Assembly: GCF_002607855.1 (NCBI RefSeq) | Contig: NZ_AWQQ01000024.1 | Location: 35,057-98,139 of the forward strand | Source: Desulforamulus profundi | GTDB taxonomy: Bacteria; Bacillota_B; Desulfotomaculia; Desulfotomaculales; Desulfotomaculaceae | DNA length: 63,083 bases | Direction: 5' to 3' | Shown here: in pieces, positions 49,101 to 58,612 of the stretch | Numbering within the stretch: the first letter of the stretch is position 1 | Layout: each line of letters begins with the position of its first letter | The notes under the pieces: generated by a model | The model's database searches: none | Told to the model about the DNA's origin: nothing | What the model saw: only the letters and a program-made list of their open reading frames with translations | Position numbers and translations under genes: made by a program

Positions 49101-49897
49101 ATGTTTACAATACAGCATTTAATACAACCGGATACCCTGGAAGAAGCATACCACGTCTTGACCAATGATGTAAGCAATACGATCCTCGGCGGTTGTGCTT
49201 TTTTACGGTTGGGCTCCAAGAAAATAGGTACAGCCATTGATTTGTCAAAACTTAATTTGAACCATGTCAAAGAGAAAGATGATTTTATTGAAATCGGGGC
49301 CATGACAACATTCCGAGAGATTGAAACCAACTCTGTACTGAACACGCATTTTAATCGCATTTTACCTCAATCAGTTAGCCATATCATAGGCGTTCAATTC
49401 AGGAACATTGTTACGGTGGGTGCCAGTGTGTACTCGAAGTTTGGATTTTCCGACTTGCTCACAGCTCTTTTGGCTTTAGACTCTGAAGTAGAATTGTATA
49501 AAGGCGGCAGAATGCCGCTGGCAGACTTTCTGGACAGATCTCCTGAAAAAGATATTCTCACAAGAGTGTTTATTAAAAAGAATGAAAGGAAAGCCGCGTA
49601 TCAAAGTCTGAGAAACTCAAAAAGCGACTTTCCTGTCCTGAATGCGGCTGTTTCACGGCTAGATGACCAGTGGCGCATTGTGGTTGGAGCCAGACCGCTA
49701 CGGGCTCAAATTGCAAAAAAGCCTCGGCAAAACTGTCGAAAGGAAATGCCAACTCTGATAGCATCGCCAATACAGCCGCTATGGCCGTAGAGGAGTTATC
49801 CTTTGGCAGCAACATCAGAGGCACCGCAGAATATAGAAAGGCGATGTGTAAAGTACTGGTCAAAAGAGCCATCACGGAGGTGCTACAATGCAAATAG
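49101..49897 (+). CDS. Molybdenum hydroxylase FAD subunit (one frame break)
   Basis: ATG 49101 after GGGGGCTGAGC. FAD-binding layout: MFTIQHLIQPDTLEEAYHVL, TILGGCAFLRLG, IEIGAMTTFREIE, GVQFRNIVTVGASVYSKFG. C-terminal CO-dehydrogenase flavoprotein domain. One A is missing in the run near 49718; after it the frame reads ASAKLSKGNANSDSIANTAA and ends at 49897, overlapping the next start. About 265 residues. Passes electrons from the Fe-S subunit to NAD or another acceptor. Confidence 0.88.
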
Positions 49898-50337
49898 AAG
49901 TCACCCTCAATGATAAAAAGGTTACTTTGGAAATAGAAAACGACGAATTTTTGGCGGATACTTTAAGGGCCAACGAAATGTTAAGCATCAGACAGGGCTG
50001 TGACACATCCTGCTGCGGGCTGTGTACGGTATGGATCGACGGGAAGCCAACCCTGTCCTGCACCACTCTCTCTTTTCGGGTGAACGGTAAAAATATTACC
50101 ACCATCGAGGGCGTTCAAAAGGAAGCGGAGGACTTTGCACAATTTCTGGTGGCGGAGGGTGCAGACCAGTGTGGCTTCTGCAGTCCCGGTTTCATCATGA
50201 CGGTGCTGGCTATGAAAAATGAACTCAAAAACCCTACAGAAGAGGAAATCATCCACTATTTAACCGGGAATTTGTGCAGGTGTACCGGCTATATGGGACA
50301 GTTAAGAGCCGTTAAAAAGTATCTGGGGGTAGAATAA
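49888..50337 (+). CDS. Molybdenum hydroxylase [2Fe-2S] subunit
   Basis: 149 residues, two domains: plant-ferredoxin-like (CDTSCCGLCTVWIDGKPTLSC, four Cys ligands plus one extra) and the helical domain (CGFCSPGFIMTV ... CRCTGY). Normal length and intact. The start overlaps the FAD subunit stop and the gene ends one base before the large subunit, so the three form a transcriptional and translational unit. Confidence 0.95.
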   Translation: MQIEVTLNDKKVTLEIENDEFLADTLRANEMLSIRQGCDTSCCGLCTVWIDGKPTLSCTTLSFRVNGKNITTIEGVQKEAEDFAQFLVAEGADQCGFCSPGFIMTVLAMKNELKNPTEEEIIHYLTGNLCRCTGYMGQLRAVKKYLGVE

Positions 50338-50338
50338 C

Positions 50339-52620
50339 ATGAATTTCATTGGTAAAGGCATTCCAAAGATCGATGGCATAAGCATCACCACCGGCAAGCC
50401 TGTCTATACAGACGACCTGGCCCTGGCAAATGCACTGGTGATCAAAATACTTCGCAGCCCCCATGCCTTTGCAAAAATTAAATCCATCGATACGTCACAG
50501 GCAGAAAAACTTCCGGGCGTTGAGTGCATTCTTACCTATAAAGATGTCCCCAATACAAGATTTACATTGGCCGGACAGTCCTATCCCGAACCCTCTCCCT
50601 ACGACCGATTAATACTGGATGAAATCGTCCGGTACGTCGGCGATGAAGTGGCCATCATCGCCGCTGTCGACGAAAAAACAGCTTTAAAGGCTATGAGTTT
50701 GATCCAGGTTGAGTACGAGGTATTTGAACCTGTTTTGGATTTTGAAAAAGCGGCGGGCCATCCTTCCATCGTTCATCCCGCGGATGACCTTCACTGTAAT
50801 TTTGACATCGGCATGGATAAAAAAAAGAATATTGTTTCTTCCCAGAAGGTGGAATACGGAGACGTTGAGGAAGAATTGAAAAAATGTGATGTGGTTGTAG
50901 AAGAAACTTATTATACCCAGGCCCAGGCCCATGCCATGATGGAAACGTACCGTGCTTTCAGTTATCTGGATCATACAGGAAGGCTGGTGGTGGTCAGTTC
51001 CACCCAGATTCCATTCCATGTCAGAAGAAAGTTGGCCCGGGCATTGCAAATCCCTGCCAGCAGGATCAGAGTCATTAAGCCGAGAATCGGTGGAGGTTTT
51101 GGTGGTAAGCAGACCGCTGTTCTAGAAGTCTTTCCCGCCATTGTGACTTTAAAAACAGGAAAACCGGCTAAAATTGTGTATGAAAGAAAAGAAACCTTTA
51201 CCTGCACAAACAGCCGGCATGCCATGCGATTAAAGGTTCGGCTGGGAGCGGATAAAGAGGGAACCATCCGGGCTGTAGACATACAAGGTTTATCGGATAC
51301 CGGAGCCTACGGAGAACACGCCCCCACGGTATTTGCGGTGGTAGGACAAAAAACCCTTCCTTTGTATAACAAAACAAAAGCGGTCAGATTCATGGGCCAT
51401 GTGGTCTATACAAATAAAATGCCCGCAGGCGCTTTACGAGGATACGGCGCCACCCAGGGGACCTTTGCCCTGGAATCAACGGTGAACAAACTGGCAGAAG
51501 CACTGGGTATGGATCCGGCAGAAATTCGGCTAAAGAATTTAATCAAAGAAGGGGAAACATGCCTGCCTTACAATGGTAAACTTTTGGGAAGTTCGACCCT
51601 GCACAGGTGTATCGAAAAGGGCAAAGAACTGATCGGCTGGCAGGAAAAATACCCAAGCAGAGAAGTCGGCGACAACAAAGTAAGAGCGGTTGGTATGGCG
51701 GTAACCATGCAGGGTTCGGGAATCGCCGGTATCGATACAGCCTCCGCTGAAATAAGGTTAAATGATGACGGTAACTTTACACTTCTGATCGGTTCCACGG
51801 ACATGGGCACAGGCAGTGATACCATCCTGGCGCAAATGGCCGCCGAGGTTTTAGAAACACCGCTGGAAAACATCATCGTAAATACAGCCGATACGGACGT
51901 TTCCCCCTATGATCCGGGGTCTTACGCTTCCAGCACAACCTATGTCACGGGGATGGCTGTGGTAAAAGCAGCCGGGGATTTGAAGAAACAAATTATTGAA
52001 AACGGCGCCAAGTTTTTAAAAGTTTCACCCGAAGAAGCAGAATTTGACGGGAAAACCGTTAGAACCCTGGACGGAGCTAAAGGGATCAGCCTGGAGAAAC
52101 TTGCGGAACTTTTGGTATTGGGTACAGGAAAACTTCAGCTGTTTGGTAACGCTACCTATGGAAGTCCAGTGTCGCCCCCGCCGTTTATTGCAGGTTTTGC
52201 AGAGGTGGAAGTGGATAAAGAAACCGGGGAAATCGACTTGCTCGATTATGTGGCCGTTGTGGACTGCGGCACGGTTATCAATGCAAATCTGGCCAGGATT
52301 CAGGTGGAAGGTGGCATCGTTCAGGCATCGGCCTGGCCATGTATGAGGATGTACGGTATGACCAAAAGGGTAATCTGCTGACCAACTCCTTCATGCAGTA
52401 CAAGATCCCCTGCAGAAAAGACATTGGGACGGTCCGGGTAACCTTTGAGGAGAGTTATGAACCTACCGGTCCCTTCGGAGCAAAATCCGTAGGAGAAGTT
52501 GTGATCAATACCCCGGCGCCGGCCATTGCCCATGCCGTGTATAACGCCGTGGGCGTCAGGATTACCAATCTCCCCATCACGCCTGAGAAAGTGTTTATGG
52601 GTATGGAGATGGCAAAGTAA
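50339..52620 (+). CDS. Molybdenum hydroxylase molybdopterin subunit (one frame break)
   Basis: About 760 residues of the xanthine dehydrogenase family. Signature segments: GKPVYTDDLAL, RIGGGFGGKQ (cofactor binding), SDTGAYGEHAPTVF, GALRGYGATQGTFALE, GSTDMGTGSDTI, and GAKSVGEVVINTPAPAI with the catalytic Glu. One G missing near 52324 breaks the frame; GIGLAMYEDVRYD follows after repair. With YqeB and YqeC next door it is probably a selenium-dependent purine or nicotinate-type hydroxylase. The substrate is not fixed by sequence. Confidence 0.9.
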
Positions 52621-52651
52621 CTTATCGCTATCGAGCATCTTGGGTATCATC

Positions 52652-52684
52652 AAAAAACAGCTCCAACGAAGGTTGGAGCTGTTA
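52652..52684 (-). terminator. Terminator between convergent hydroxylase and aspS genes
   Basis: AACAGCTCCAAC and GTTGGAGCTGTT pair perfectly around a GAAG loop. The T-run (TTTTTTG) lies on the aspS side, so it terminates aspS and may also stop the rightward transcript. Confidence 0.85.
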
Positions 52685-52689
52685 CTTAT

Positions 52690-54494
52690 TTATGCCTGTT
52701 TTCCGTTGTTCTTGGCCGGTGTGCTGCGGATATGCAGTTCCGCCAATTGGGCGGGGTCCACCACGTCCGGCGCCTGGGTCATCAGGCAGGTGGCGCTGGC
52801 GGTTTTGGGGAAGGCGATGACGTCACGGATGCTGTCTTTGCCGGCCAGCAGCATGACCAAACGGTCAAACCCAAAGGCAATGCCGCCGTGGGGAGGAGCC
52901 CCGTATTCAAAGGCCTCCAGCATAAAGCCGAACTTCTCTTTGGCCTCCTCGGGGCTGAGGCCCAGGGCCTTAAACATTAATTCCTGCACATCCCGGCGGT
53001 GGATGCGGATGCTGCCGCCGCCGACTTCCACACCGTTTAACACCATATCATAGGCCCTGGCGCGGACTTTGCCGGGGTCTCTCTCCAGCAGCGGCAGGTC
53101 CTCCTCCACCGGCGAGGTGAAGGGATGGTGCATGGCAAAATACCGGCCTTCTTCGGGGTCGAACTCCAGCAGCGGGAAATCGGTCACCCAGAGGAAATTC
53201 CACAGGCCCTGGGGAATCATGTTGAGACGTTCGGCCAGGTGGACCCGCAGGGCCCCCAGGGAGGCTGCCACCACAGCCGGTTTGTCTGCCACAAACAGCA
53301 GCAGGTCGCCGGGCTGCGCTTCCAGCTTATCCTGAATGGCCGCCAGCTCTTCGGGCGTAAAGAACTTGGCAATGGGTGATTTTACTGAGCCGTCTTCATT
53401 AATAATGAAGTAGGCCAGGCCTTTGGCTTTGTAGACCGCCACAAAGGCGGTTAGGTCATCAATTTCCTTGCGGGAGAAGGTGGCACAGCCTTTGGCGTTG
53501 ATGCCTTTTACCTGCCCGCCGCCGGCAGCGGTGCTGTTAAAGACCTTAAAGCCGCACCTGGCTGCAATGGGTGTGATGTCCGTCAGTTCCAGCCCAAAAC
53601 GGGTGTCCGGTTTGTCGGAGCCAAAACGGTCCATGGCTTCCTGGTAGGAAAGGCGCGGAAAAGGTGTATGTATTTCCAGGCCCATGGTATCCCGGCATAC
53701 CCGGGCAATCATTTGCTCCATTAAGCCATGACGTCCCCGGTGTCCACAAAGGACATCTCCAGGTCGATCTGGGTAAACTCCGGCTGGCGGTCCGCCCGCA
53801 GGTCCTCGTCCCGGAAACAGCGGACAATTTGGAAATAACGTTCCATGCCGGCCAGCATCAAAATTTGCTTAAACAGCTGGGGAGACTGGGGCAGGGCATA
53901 GAATTTGCCGGGGTTGACCCTGCTGGGCACCAGGTAGTCCCTGGCCCCTTCCGGGGTGCTTTTGGTCAGCATGGGTGTTTCAATTTCCAAAAAGCCGTGC
54001 TGATCCAGGAAATCCCGCACACTTTTGGCAGCCCGGTGACGCATCATCATGGCTCGCTGCATTTCCGGACGGCGCAAATCCAGGTAGCGGTAGCGCAGGC
54101 GTAAATTCTCGTCCACATCAATATTGTCTTCAATATAGAAAGGTGGGGTTTTGGCCCGGTTCAGCACCCGCAGGGCATGGGCACAAACCTCCACTTCCCC
54201 GGTGGCCATATTGGGGTTAACGGTGCCTTCGGGACGGGCATTGACCCTGCCCACCACGGCCAGGACATACTCGTTTCTGACGCCTTCGGCTTTTTTGAAA
54301 GCTTCCTCATCCACTTCGGGGCTGAAAACCACCTGCACCAACCCGGAACGGTCCCTCAGGTCTACAAAGATCAAACCGCCGTGGTCCCGGCGTCTCTGCA
54401 CCCAGCCCGTCAGCACAACCTCCTGACCTTCCTGTTGTTTCCCCAGATCACCGCAATAAATGGTCCGGCGCAAATCATGCATAGACTCAGACAT
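52690..54494 (-). CDS. aspS: Aspartyl-tRNA synthetase AspS (one frame break)
   Basis: Class II synthetase of bacterial type, about 600 residues. OB-fold anticodon domain ([20 protein letters not shown]), motif 2 ([20 protein letters not shown]), the GAD insertion ([15 protein letters not shown]) and motif 3 ([15 protein letters not shown]). One T missing near 53722 breaks the frame between GDVMA and [10 protein letters not shown]. It is essential, so this is presumably a sequence error. The upstream T-box suggests that it also serves Asn-tRNA formation as a non-discriminating enzyme. Confidence 0.95.
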
Positions 54495-54595
54495 CTGTAA
54501 TACCCTCCATTACTTACCTGTCAAATATTTTTAGAAAAATTAACCTTCGTTGTATAAAACTGGGCATTGTTGTTTTAAAAATGATGATTAAAAAA

Positions 54596-55855
54596 TTACC
54601 CTTTGGCGTTAATATAATTTATCAGTTCACTCAGGGAGACTTCCTGCTGCTCACCGGCCTGCATGTCCCGGACCACTGCCACTCCCCGGGCCACTTCCTC
54701 CTCACCCAGGATAATGACCAGCCGGGCCTCCAATTTTCCGGCGTACTTCATCTGAGCCTTCAGGCTGCGGCCCAGGTAATCCTTTTCGGCGGCAACCCCC
54801 TGCCGGCGTAATTGCTGCAACAGTTGGAAGGCCTGCCTTTCTGCCCCGGTACCCACGGTGGCAATAAAGACTGCCGGTCCCCGGGTGACCGGGAATGTGA
54901 GACCCTGGCGTTCGGCTGTCAGCAAAATGCGCTCCAACCCAAGGGCGAAACCGATACCCGGGGTGGCGGGCCCGCCGCATTCCTCAATTAACCCGTTGTA
55001 GCGCCCGCCGCCGCCGATGGAACTCTGGGCGCCGATGTCCCGGGCCATGATTTCAAAGGCGGTACGGGTGTAATAATCCAACCCCCTGACCAGCCGGTTG
55101 TCCACGATGTACCGAACACCCACCGCATCCAGGTAACCCTTCACCCGTTCAAAGTGAGAATCACACTCGGGACAAAGGGCGTCCAGTGTGGTCGGCGCAT
55201 GCCGGCCCATTTCCTGGCACTGCTCGTTTTTACAATCCAGGATACGCAGCGGGTTTCTCTCAAACCGCCCCTTGCAGTTGGGACACAGGTTTTCCAAATG
55301 GGGCTGAAAATGCTCTTGCAGTTTTTTTCTTAAGACCGGGCGGCATTCGGGACAGCCCACACTGTTAATATGAAGCTCCAGGTCTTTTAAACCGATTCTT
55401 TCATAAATATCCATGGCCATGGCAATAACTTCTGCATCTATGGCCGGGCTGTCGGAACCGAAGACTTCCACGTCAAACTGGTGAAACTGGCGAAAACGCC
55501 CGGCCTGGGGCCGATCGTAACGAAACATCGGTCCGATTAAAAATAACTTAACCGGTTGTGGCAGTGCATAAAGCTTGTTTTCCACATAGGCCCGTACGAT
55601 GGCAGCGGTTGCTTCGGGTCTCAGGGTAATACTGCGGTCCCCCCGGTCGGTAAAGGTATACATTTCTTTTTCCACAATGTCTGTGGTTTCTCCAACGCCC
55701 CGGTGGAACAATTCCGTATGCTCAAAAATCGGTGTTCGTATTTCTTCGTAGCCGTATTCCCTGCAAATCTTTCGGGCAAGTTCCTCCAGGTATTGCCATT
55801 TCTCCACTTCTCCCGGCAATACATCGTTGGTACCTCTGGGTCTGGTCGTTAACAC
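54596..55855 (-). CDS. hisS: Histidyl-tRNA synthetase HisS
   Basis: About 419 residues from GTG 55855, eight bases after AAGGAGG. Opening TTRPRGTNDVLPGEVEKWQY, motif 2 (GPMFRYDRPQAGRFRQFHQF), His-binding LVRGLDYYTRTAFE and GFALGLERILL, and the anticodon-binding C-terminal domain. A zinc-ribbon-like insert has two C-x2-C pairs (CPNCKG, CPECDS). Intact. Transcribed first, with aspS about 100 bases downstream, as in most Firmicutes. Confidence 0.96.
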   Translation of the reverse strand: MLTTRPRGTNDVLPGEVEKWQYLEELARKICREYGYEEIRTPIFEHTELFHRGVGETTDIVEKEMYTFTDRGDRSITLRPEATAAIVRAYVENKLYALPQPVKLFLIGPMFRYDRPQAGRFRQFHQFDVEVFGSDSPAIDAEVIAMAMDIYERIGLKDLELHINSVGCPECRPVLRKKLQEHFQPHLENLCPNCKGRFERNPLRILDCKNEQCQEMGRHAPTTLDALCPECDSHFERVKGYLDAVGVRYIVDNRLVRGLDYYTRTAFEIMARDIGAQSSIGGGGRYNGLIEECGGPATPGIGFALGLERILLTAERQGLTFPVTRGPAVFIATVGTGAERQAFQLLQQLRRQGVAAEKDYLGRSLKAQMKYAGKLEARLVIILGEEEVARGVAVVRDMQAGEQQEVSLSELINYINAKG

Positions 55856-55947
55856 AACATAAACCTCCTTGCGACAAATCGTTTTAAAAGCAACCCTGCT
55901 CACCAAAAAATCCTGGCGCACAGAAGCTTAGCGATTCCTGCGGAAAT

Positions 55948-56225
55948 AAAAAATAAACTCCCGTCCCGGGTATGCCAGAGCATAGCCAGGGACGGGAGAT
56001 CTTCCCGTGGTGCCACCCTGATTGAACAAAAAATGTTCCTCTCAAGTCGACGATAACGGCGTCGTTCCGTACCGGCCTACCGGGATGGATCTCCTTTCGG
56101 GGGTAACTCCCGGGTGTTCTTCAGCCAAAGCCCTTGCAGAGAAGCTTTCAGTCCGGGGCTTCTCCTCCCTGAGCAAGATTTCTCAAGCTTACTCTCCCGA
56201 TCATGGATTTATCCTATATAACCTG
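55948..56225 (-). promoter_or_regulatory. T-box leader of hisS-aspS with aligned specifier AAC
   Basis: Leftward: Stem I base GGGAGAGTAA pairs with TTACCCCC. The specifier loop reads GAAC-ACCCGGGAG, identical after the codon to T-box 2 of this window, which puts AAC (Asn) at 56118-56116. The T-box sequence AGGGTGGCACCACGGG is at 56019-56004 and a terminator at about 55998-55958 ends in TTTATTTTTT. Overlapping GAA (Glu) and CAC (His) triplets make the register worth testing. Confidence 0.85.
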
Positions 56226-56231
56226 AGAATT

Positions 56232-56260
56232 ATTGTATGCAAAAGAACGGAATTTGTCAA
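56232..56260 (-). promoter_or_regulatory. Promoter of hisS-aspS
   Basis: TTGACA (56260-56255), 17 bases, TACAAT (56237-56232) on the minus strand, directly before the T-box leader. Confidence 0.8.
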
Positions 56261-56390
56261 TGTTACAGGGCTGTGCGAACAGTTTCCTAATTGTTAAAAA
56301 ATGGTGGGAAATGCTATAATAGTAATGATGCCGGGATGCTTATGGAACGAACTTGTTCCCCTGTGTGCCACATGCTATACTACAAATGAG

Positions 56391-56669
56391 GTGATTCCCA
56401 TTATTACAAAGGAATTGGTTGATAGAATTAACGCTTTGGCCCGTAAGCAGAGGTGCGATGGGCTGACCCCGGAGGAAAAAGAGGAACAGCACCAACTGCG
56501 CCAGCAGTATCTTAAGGGTATCCGCGGGCAAGTGATCGACACCCTGGACAAAATCAAGTTTGTGGAGGACGAGGGTTCCTGCGGGTGCGGCGGACACGAG
56601 CACAAGCATCATTCAGACGGCTGCGGCTGCTGTGGGCACCACCACGGCAAAAAAGGTCCCCTGCACTAA
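56391..56669 (+). CDS. DUF896 (YnzC-type) protein with His/Cys-rich tail
   Basis: About 92 residues from GTG 56391. The core ITKELVDRINALARKQRCDG then LTPEEKEEQHQLRQQYL matches the small helical DUF896/UPF0291 family. Homology starts at ATT 56400, six bases after GAGGTG, so ATT may be the real start. The C-terminus adds a tail (CGCGGHEHKHHSDGCGCCGH, HHGKKG) with many His and Cys, unlike the usual family end, suggesting nickel, zinc or copper binding. Function of the core family is not established. Confidence 0.78.
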   Translation: MIPIITKELVDRINALARKQRCDGLTPEEKEEQHQLRQQYLKGIRGQVIDTLDKIKFVEDEGSCGCGGHEHKHHSDGCGCCGHHHGKKGPLH

Positions 56670-56694
56670 AAGAAAACCAAAGCGGAGGGAAAAT

Positions 56695-57411
56695 ATGCTG
56701 AAAACCATCCTGTTCGACCTGGACGGCACGTTGCTGCCCATGGACTTGCATCATTTCCTAACTAATTACTTTGGCCGCCTGACCAAGTCCTGTGCACATG
56801 TTCTCGACCCCGAGGCTCTGCATAAACATATATGGGCTTCAACCGAAGCAATGATCCGGGATAACCGTCCTGACAAAACCAATCAACAGGTTTTTCTGGA
56901 GGATTTTGTGCCCCGCTTCAACCTGCCCGCTGAGGAACTAATGCCTTTATTTGATAACTTCTATAACGGTGAGTTTGGCGAACTGATCTGCTGCACCTTT
57001 CCGACCCCGTTATCCAGGCAAATTTGTCTGGAACTGGTTGGCAAAGGGTATCAACTGGTGCTGGCCACCAACCCCATCTTTCCGGACGCAGCCACCGCCC
57101 ACCGGATGCGCTGGGCCGGCATTAACGATATCCCCTGGGCCCTGGTCACCACCTACGAGCACTGCCACTACTGCAAACCCAACCCCAACTACTACAAAGA
57201 AATCCTGGAAAAGGTCGGGGCCAACCCGGAGGAAACCCTCATGGTGGGCAACGATACCAAAGAAGATTTAGTAGCCGGGAAACTGGGCATCAAAACCTAC
57301 CTGGTAACCGACAACCTGATCAACCACGGTAATTCCTCCCACGATGCGGATTTTGAAGGCCGCCTGGAGGATTTTATGGAATTCGTTAGGAAGCTGCCTA
57401 AAGTGAAATAA
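56695..57411 (+). CDS. HAD-superfamily hydrolase
   Basis: 238 residues. Nucleophile motif ILFDLDGTLLPMD, helical cap with WASTEAMIRDN, motif II LVLATNPIFP, Lys in YCKPNPNYYKEIL and acidic motif VGNDTKEDLVAGKLG. A phosphatase, possibly on a small metabolite. ATG follows GGAGGGAAAAT, 25 bases after the DUF896 gene, so probably co-transcribed. Intact. Confidence 0.85.
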   Translation: MLKTILFDLDGTLLPMDLHHFLTNYFGRLTKSCAHVLDPEALHKHIWASTEAMIRDNRPDKTNQQVFLEDFVPRFNLPAEELMPLFDNFYNGEFGELICCTFPTPLSRQICLELVGKGYQLVLATNPIFPDAATAHRMRWAGINDIPWALVTTYEHCHYCKPNPNYYKEILEKVGANPEETLMVGNDTKEDLVAGKLGIKTYLVTDNLINHGNSSHDADFEGRLEDFMEFVRKLPKVK

Positions 57412-57414
57412 AAG

Positions 57415-57609
57415 CTGCCCATTACTTGCGGTGTTACCGCTGTAAAGTCCGGCGTTTAACAGTTCACAACTGCCGGAAACGAAGGCGACTTTAATTTTGT
57501 AAGAGCGACGTCCATGATAACGGGGGTTATAGCCAACCTCTGAGCCCTGCTGGGTACCAAACACTGTAATTACTGAATCGTCAAAGTCAAGCCATATTTC
57601 ACGGGGATC
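57415..57609 (-). pseudogene. IS1380-type transposase remnant
   Basis: Read leftward: DPREIWLDFDDSVITVFGTQ then QGSEVGYNPRYHGRRSYKIK and LLNAGLYSGNTASNG. This is the DDE-core region of IS1380 transposases. Only about 60 codons remain. It replaced whatever gene followed the lacI promoter region. Confidence 0.65.
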
Positions 57610-57669
57610 TTCAACTCATCTTCCCTCTCCTCCCTTATTCATGGTTCTACTCTTAAAGATTTTAGTTAT

Positions 57670-57683
57670 TGTAAACGTTTGTA
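57670..57683. promoter_or_regulatory. LacI-family/cre-like operator
   Basis: TGTAAACGTTTGTA fits the palindromic LacI-family consensus TGWAARCGYTWNCW with one mismatch. On the minus strand it lies just after TTGACA, so it sits on a leftward promoter that now reads into transposase debris. Confidence 0.5.
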
Positions 57684-57719
57684 TTTTTGTCAAAAAAGAA
57701 AGATTGATCACCCCGGAGA

Positions 57720-58541
57720 TTATTTACCGGTTTCGCTACTTTTGCGAATCACCAGCTTGGGTTGGAGCACCACGTGTTTCTTTTCTTTGGCGGCCCTTCC
57801 TTGATTTCTTCCAGCAGTATTTTGGCCGCCATTTCACCCATGGTATATTTAGGCTGAGCAACGGTGGTTAGGCTCACTTCTGCATCCGCGGCAAAAGGAA
57901 TGTCGTCAAAGCCTACTACGGCCATATCCTCCGGGACTTTCAGGCCGCATTCCTGTACCGCTTTAATGACCCCCAGGGCCAAAATGTCGCTGGCTGCAAA
58001 AATGGCTGTGGGCCTTTTTTCTGTCTCCCTGATCAGGGCCATGGCATTTTGATAGCCGCTTTCCCTCTTGAATGTGCCTAAACGGATTAAGCTCTCATCA
58101 ACAGGGATGCCTTCGGAGACAAGGGCCATTTTGTACCCCTGCAGACGCTCGTGGGTAGCCTCCACGTGGGCCAGACCGCCGATAAAACCAATGGTACGGT
58201 GTCCCAGACCCAGCAAGTACTCCACCACCTGGTAGCCGCCCTTGACATTATCCATCACCACATAATGGGTATCAATATCTTTGAGGACCCTGTTGACCAG
58301 TACCAGAGGGGTCACCCCTTGGATGAACCTCCGCACGGCCTCGCCGTTGTCGGTGACCGAAGCCAGTATCAACCCGTCCACCCTTTTCTCTTCCAGGACT
58401 TCCAGGTACGTCTCTTCCTTGTCCGGCACCCAGTTGGTATTGCAAAGAAAGACATTGTAGCCTGCCTGGGACGCGGCATCTTCCACACCCCTGGCCAACA
58501 TCGGGAAAGAAGGGGTTGGTGATGTCCGGTATTATAACAAG
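57720..58541 (-). pseudogene. LacI-family regulator lacking its DNA-binding domain
   Basis: Ligand-binding half only: IPDITNPFF at 58535-58509, then (frame slip near 58502) MLARGVEDAASQAGYNVFLC, LILASVTDNGEAV, GYQVVEYLLGLGHRTIGFIG, AIFAASDILALGVIKAVQEC and GFDDIPFAADAEVSLTTVAQ. A second slip near 57789 is repaired by one base to give KHVVLQPKLVIRKSSETGK. No helix-turn-helix precedes; an in-frame TGA lies at 58544. So this repressor cannot bind DNA as it stands. Confidence 0.8.
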
Positions 58542-58612
58542 TCATCTATTTTGTCGAAATTGATATTTATATCCTTTTTAAGAGGTTTCACAAAGTTAAT
58601 GGAGGTTGAGAA

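Noticed and set aside
53715..53730. Programmed frameshifting in aspS, glmS and others
   Set aside because: No slippery heptamer plus downstream structure is consistently present, and the breaks hit too many unrelated genes. One-base sequence loss explains them better.
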